In this document: one piece after another, positions 7,189-10,317 of the stretch
How positions within the stretch are numbered: position 1 is the stretch's first letter
Layout: each line of letters opens with the position of its first letter
NCBI GenBank assembly: GCA_042091495.1
Contig: JBELHJ010000068.1
Location: 1 to 10,317 of the forward strand
From: JBELHJ01 sp042091495
GTDB taxonomy: Bacteria; Bacteroidota; Bacteroidia; Flavobacteriales; Flavobacteriaceae
Length of the DNA: 10,317 nt
Direction of reading: 5' to 3'
Made by a program: the position numbers and the translations under genes
The notes under the pieces: generated by a model
The model's database searches: none
Told to the model about the DNA's origin: nothing
The model's input: the letters and a program-made list of their open reading frames with translations, nothing else

Positions 7189-8712
7189 TTATTTATTAAT
7201 TAACAACTTTTTAATTTTAACCTTGTCATCATAAATAACTTTAACATAATAAGCCCCTTGAGTAAAGTGGCTTACGTTTATAGTCGCTATTTTAGAATGT
7301 CGAGATTCAATTAATATTCTCCCATTTTGATCATAAATAACTACTTCGTAATTATTTTTATCACTTCTAATATTCAGATAATTTTGCACTGGATTGGGGT
7401 ATAAAACAAAGTCATCATTTTTTGTTATTTCATTGTTGGACAAACCTCCAAGAGGTTTATAGGCACGTATCCAATCTACCTTTGCTTCAGAGAGAAAACC
7501 AACTGGTTGAAGTTGAAATTCACCGTCTCCAAAACTTGCTCCAACAGATATCCATAACCATTCAGGCACTTGTGGCACCCACATACCATTGAAACTTACT
7601 TTTAGTTCGCCATCGTAATAAATTTCCATGGAAGTTTCAGTCCATAAGAGTCCAAAAATATGGTAACCTGTATGAAGATTTGGTGTATTATATGGCTTTG
7701 TGTTTGCCTGACGGTTATTGCCATATCCATCTATATGTACAACTGCTTTTGTTGTATTAGTTACCCAAGCCGATTCAAAAATATCTATTTCTGCACCATC
7801 ATTTCCTGTTCCATCAACATTGCCCATGTTATGTCCCTGTAACCAAAAAGCTGTATGATTTCCTTTTTGGGTATTTGCAATTTCTATTCGCGCTTCGAAA
7901 AATCCATATTGTGGCTCATAAAGGTTTCTGGTTTCTACACTCCCACAATACATAGTATTACTATCGAATTTTGAAGCCTTTAATTCTAATTGTCCAACTC
8001 CATTTAAACTCACATGATCCTCTCTCCACCACCAATCATCGATTTCCTGAAAAGGTCTAGGGGTTCTTGAAGAAGTACTTACACTTTTCATCCACTTTAA
8101 AGGATTTAAAGGATCGCCTGCTTCACCATTAAATTCATCACTGAAATCTAAAGCCCAATCACCAGAAACTCCTAAAGGTTGAGCATTGGTTGGAGTTTCA
8201 GGATCAACTAGTGAAGGTTGAGAAACACCATCTTCTAAAATAGTAACATTATCCAACCTTAATGGTCTGTTACCGTTTGCTTTCCAAAATATAGGTCTCA
8301 CTTGTGAAACACCAGGAGGTACAGTAAAGGAATATTCACCAGTATGCCAAACATCTGGTGTAGTGTTCAGTACAAGACCAGATCCAATATTCGAGCCACC
8401 CGTTGCACCATCTTTTACGTTAACTACCATGTTATAATTTGTAGCTCCAGAAACCCACCTGTAATCAAAGGTCAAATGATAAATTGTTCCAGAAGTAACA
8501 TTAATAACCTGAAAAAGGGAACCTGCATTATTATTTATATTACCGGCTTTTGTAGTTAATATATCATCTTTAAGAATCTGATTGTTATATCCATCCCATG
8601 GCAAATGTACTGGTCCAACAGCTGTACTTTCAAAGTTTCCATTTACAATTAAATTTTGACTAAAAATTAATGCTGAATTAGCTAATAATACTAATAAAAA
8701 TGTTTTGTTCAT
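7189..8712 (-). CDS. Secreted GH16 family glycoside hydrolase: CBM-like module, GH16 domain, T9SS tail
   Basis: Endo-acting beta-glycanase exported by T9SS, 507 residues. A signal peptide (1-19, ALIFSQ) is followed by a jelly-roll accessory module at about 20-160 (LIVNGNFE at the start, LRLDNVTI at the end). The GH16 domain covers about 185-418. Its catalytic motif E-I-D-I-F-E has putative nucleophile Glu308, Asp310 and acid/base Glu313 in the ExDxxE spacing shared by laminarinases and several marine GH16 groups. Other GH16 features are FSDEFNG (190-196), YGFFEARIEI (269-278), HTAFWLQG (286-293) and KVDWIRAYKP (411-420). The tail, about 435-507, is a type A sorting domain (LYPNPVQNYLNI, then VVIYDQNGRIL). 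The gene begins 12 nt after the sulfatase stop, so the two are one operon. GH16 is secure. Laminarinase activity is plausible given GH128 nearby, but the subfamily cannot be fixed by eye and agarase- or carrageenase-like activity is not excluded. Confidence 0.92.
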   Translation of the reverse strand: MNKTFLLVLLANSALIFSQNLIVNGNFESTAVGPVHLPWDGYNNQILKDDILTTKAGNINNNAGSLFQVINVTSGTIYHLTFDYRWVSGATNYNMVVNVKDGATGGSNIGSGLVLNTTPDVWHTGEYSFTVPPGVSQVRPIFWKANGNRPLRLDNVTILEDGVSQPSLVDPETPTNAQPLGVSGDWALDFSDEFNGEAGDPLNPLKWMKSVSTSSRTPRPFQEIDDWWWREDHVSLNGVGQLELKASKFDSNTMYCGSVETRNLYEPQYGFFEARIEIANTQKGNHTAFWLQGHNMGNVDGTGNDGAEIDIFESAWVTNTTKAVVHIDGYGNNRQANTKPYNTPNLHTGYHIFGLLWTETSMEIYYDGELKVSFNGMWVPQVPEWLWISVGASFGDGEFQLQPVGFLSEAKVDWIRAYKPLGGLSNNEITKNDDFVLYPNPVQNYLNIRSDKNNYEVVIYDQNGRILIESRHSKIATINVSHFTQGAYYVKVIYDDKVKIKKLLINK

Positions 8713-8724
8713 TTCAAATATTAT

Positions 8725-10158
8725 TTAATCAGCATTAGAATACAACTTACCTTTTGGTTCTTTTTGAGTTACTTTTTTATTTTGCATCAGTTGTTTATGA
8801 ATATTATAGGTTACATCCATCCATCCTTTTTCTTCAAACCATAAAGGTTCCGACATTTCTGTTTCCCATTGCTCTAATTCTTCAATCAATTTATTTAATT
8901 TCAATGTATTAGATTTTGAGAGGTTTTGTGTTTCCCCTAAATCCTGATCCAAATCATACATAGTGTATCCAAAATATTTTAATCTGATCAGCTTATGATT
9001 ATCTACTCTAACTCCCGCTTCTTCAAGCTTTCTCCAAAATAGTTTGTCGTGTGGATTACCTTGTTTTTTATTTATTAAATAAGGTAATAGACTTACTCCA
9101 TCTAATGATATATTAGTTGTATTATCAATTTTAGCGGCAGCTAGAGAAGTTGAAAAGATATCAAGTGAAGATGTCAACCCATCAAATTTTTGGTTTTTAG
9201 GTATTTTCCCAGTCCAGCTAATTACAAAAGGAACACGATGACCACCTTCAAATTTATTTCCTTTCCATCCTTTTAATGGCCCCATATTAGAGCTGTTGTT
9301 ATGAGCTCCACCATTATCACTTATGAAATAAATTAAAGTATTGTCAAGGATATTTAACTCATCTAGTTTATGGCGAAGTTTACCAATATTCTCATCTAAG
9401 GACCAGGTCATTGCCGCCAATGTTTGTCTAGGATGGTCTTTAAATTTTTCTAAATGCTCTTCTTTTGCTTCCATTGGAGTATGCACGGCGTTATAGGCCA
9501 AATACATGAAAAATGGATTGTCCTTATTTTGCTCTACAGAATTTACAGAAAAATTACCCAAAGCATCTGTTAGATAGCCTTCAAAATTAACTTTTGAACC
9601 ATTTTTTTGTAACATTAATTTCTTAGAAGGATTTTTTATTGGAAAATACGAACGCCCTCCACCTATAAATCCATAAAACTCATCAAAACCTCTGTTATTT
9701 GGATGGTCACTTATAGAGCCTCCTAAATGCCATTTTCCTATTGCAATAGTTTTGTAATTGTTTTTTTTCAAAACTTCTGCTAATGTTTCAATATTATCAT
9801 CTAATCCTAAATCTCCAGAATTCCCAAAACCAGTCCCATTAGCTTCAAATCCAAATCGCTGTTGATATTGTCCAGTCAAAAGTCCAGCTCTAGATGGAGC
9901 ACATACAGTAGCACTTACATGAGCATCAGTAAATATCACGCCACTTTCAGCCAATTTATCAATTTCAGGAGTTTGTAAATCTACAGAACCCATAAAACCA
10001 AAATCTACATATCCTGCATCATCAGTAACAATAACAATTATATTTGGCTTAGTTTGAATATTTGTCTCAATTACCTTTGAAATGTGTTTATTATGTTTTG
10101 AATTTTTACACGAATAAAACATTAAAACAAGACTTAATAATAGCAGATATTTATTCAT
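8725..10158 (-). CDS. S1-family formylglycine-dependent sulfatase, lipoprotein
   Basis: Arylsulfatase-type enzyme predicted to remove sulfate esters from a glycan, 477 residues. The signature C-A-P-S-R (residues 86-90) contains Cys86, which must be converted to formylglycine by a maturation enzyme not present in the window. Putative metal and active-site residues are D46-D47 (VTDDAGY), D281-N282 (ISDNGG), K142 and H144 (GKWHLG), H226 (NAVHTP) and K302 (GNKFEGG). The start at 10158 gives a lipoprotein signal ending FYSC, Cys17. The residues after it (K-N-S-K-H-N-K-H) are basic rather than acidic, unlike the SusD-like and GH128 lipoproteins here, so a periplasm-facing anchor is more likely (inference). 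The C-terminal region carries the usual YDLDQDLGETQNL segment (401-413). The gene lies directly upstream of the GH16 gene. The S1 subfamily and the sulfated substrate cannot be told by eye. Confidence 0.94.
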   Translation of the reverse strand: MNKYLLLLSLVLMFYSCKNSKHNKHISKVIETNIQTKPNIIVIVTDDAGYVDFGFMGSVDLQTPEIDKLAESGVIFTDAHVSATVCAPSRAGLLTGQYQQRFGFEANGTGFGNSGDLGLDDNIETLAEVLKKNNYKTIAIGKWHLGGSISDHPNNRGFDEFYGFIGGGRSYFPIKNPSKKLMLQKNGSKVNFEGYLTDALGNFSVNSVEQNKDNPFFMYLAYNAVHTPMEAKEEHLEKFKDHPRQTLAAMTWSLDENIGKLRHKLDELNILDNTLIYFISDNGGAHNNSSNMGPLKGWKGNKFEGGHRVPFVISWTGKIPKNQKFDGLTSSLDIFSTSLAAAKIDNTTNISLDGVSLLPYLINKKQGNPHDKLFWRKLEEAGVRVDNHKLIRLKYFGYTMYDLDQDLGETQNLSKSNTLKLNKLIEELEQWETEMSEPLWFEEKGWMDVTYNIHKQLMQNKKVTQKEPKGKLYSNAD

Positions 10159-10198
10159 TATACTTTTACTTGTTCAATTTCTTTTTTACTATTTTAAG

Positions 10199-10234
10199 AA
10201 GGATATTCAAAAAATTATTTAAAATAATATCCTT
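10199..10234. repeat. Perfect 9-bp inverted repeat between the right-edge gene and the sulfatase
   Basis: AAGGATATT at 10199-10207 is mirrored by AATATCCTT at 10226-10234 around an 18-nt AT-rich spacer. Nested inside is a 6-bp AT hairpin (10214-10219 with 10223-10228, loop TAA). Read on the minus strand, this inner hairpin is followed by a run of T. It starts a few bases after the stop of the partial right-edge gene and ends 40 nt before the sulfatase start. It could be a weak terminator, a processing or stability hairpin between two genes, or an operator. The sequence does not decide between these. Confidence 0.5.
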
Positions 10235-10240
10235 TAAAGC

Positions 10241-10317
10241 CTAAGATTTAACTAATTTGAACGAAATATTTTTTTCTTTTATAATTAAAAAATAAACTCC
10301 CCTTTTTAAGTTTTCAG
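10241..10317 (-). CDS. C-terminal end of a T9SS-exported protein (5' part outside window)
   Basis: On the minus strand, from the right edge to a TAG stop (complement of 10241-10243), 24 codons are open and encode E-N, then LKRGVYFLIIKEKNISFKLV, then K-S. This matches the end of type A T9SS sorting domains: a leucine-containing turn, G-V-Y, a beta strand, a short charged turn, and a final strand ending in K. It parallels the ends of the two T9SS proteins in this window (GVYIIKTTIEDKEQSYRFIK and GAYYVKVIYDDKVKIKKLL). The protein body is not visible, so its activity is unknown. It reads in the same direction as the sulfatase with an 82-nt gap, so it is probably another secreted PUL enzyme or binding protein, perhaps in the same operon. 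Confidence 0.75.
   Translation of the reverse strand, partial: ENLKRGVYFLIIKEKNISFKLVKS

Overview
The window is visibly AT-rich and comes from a Bacteroidota genome, most likely a member of the Flavobacteriia and probably marine. The evidence is a SusC/SusD pair, lipoproteins with Bacteroidota-style signals, and three proteins ending in type IX secretion (T9SS) C-terminal sorting domains. The genus cannot be told from the sequence. The locus reads as part of a polysaccharide utilization locus (PUL), and the two glycoside hydrolases point mainly to a beta-1,3-glucan (laminarin-like) substrate.

Left part, plus strand (1-6801): a SusC-like TonB-dependent transporter whose 5' end lies outside the window, a SusD-like lipoprotein 3 nt downstream, a GH128-type glucanase lipoprotein with a C-terminal carbohydrate-binding-like module, and a small secreted protein made only of a jelly-roll-like module and a T9SS tail. 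The spacing (3, 18 and 79 nt) and a strong hairpin terminator at 6822-6855 suggest a single transcript.

Middle (6802-7188): an intergenic region between convergent units. It holds the terminator, AT-rich DNA with no convincing gene, and a short GC-richer patch at about 7117-7160.

Right part, minus strand (10317-7189, read right to left): the last 24 codons of a T9SS-exported protein entering from the right edge, an 82-nt gap with a perfect 9-bp inverted repeat, an S1-type sulfatase lipoprotein, and, 12 nt further on, a secreted enzyme with the order binding module, GH16 catalytic domain, T9SS tail.

Working model (inference): the GH128 lipoprotein (acidic export-type signal) and the GH16 enzyme (T9SS) cut the polymer at the cell surface, possibly helped by the binding-only protein. 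SusD/SusC then capture and import oligosaccharides. The sulfatase lacks the acidic residues after its lipid-anchored cysteine, so it may face the periplasm. A sulfatase does not fit plain laminarin, so the true substrate may be a sulfated or mixed glucan, or the right-hand unit may serve a second glycan. No regulator, inner-membrane sugar transporter, RNA gene, CRISPR array or mobile element was seen.
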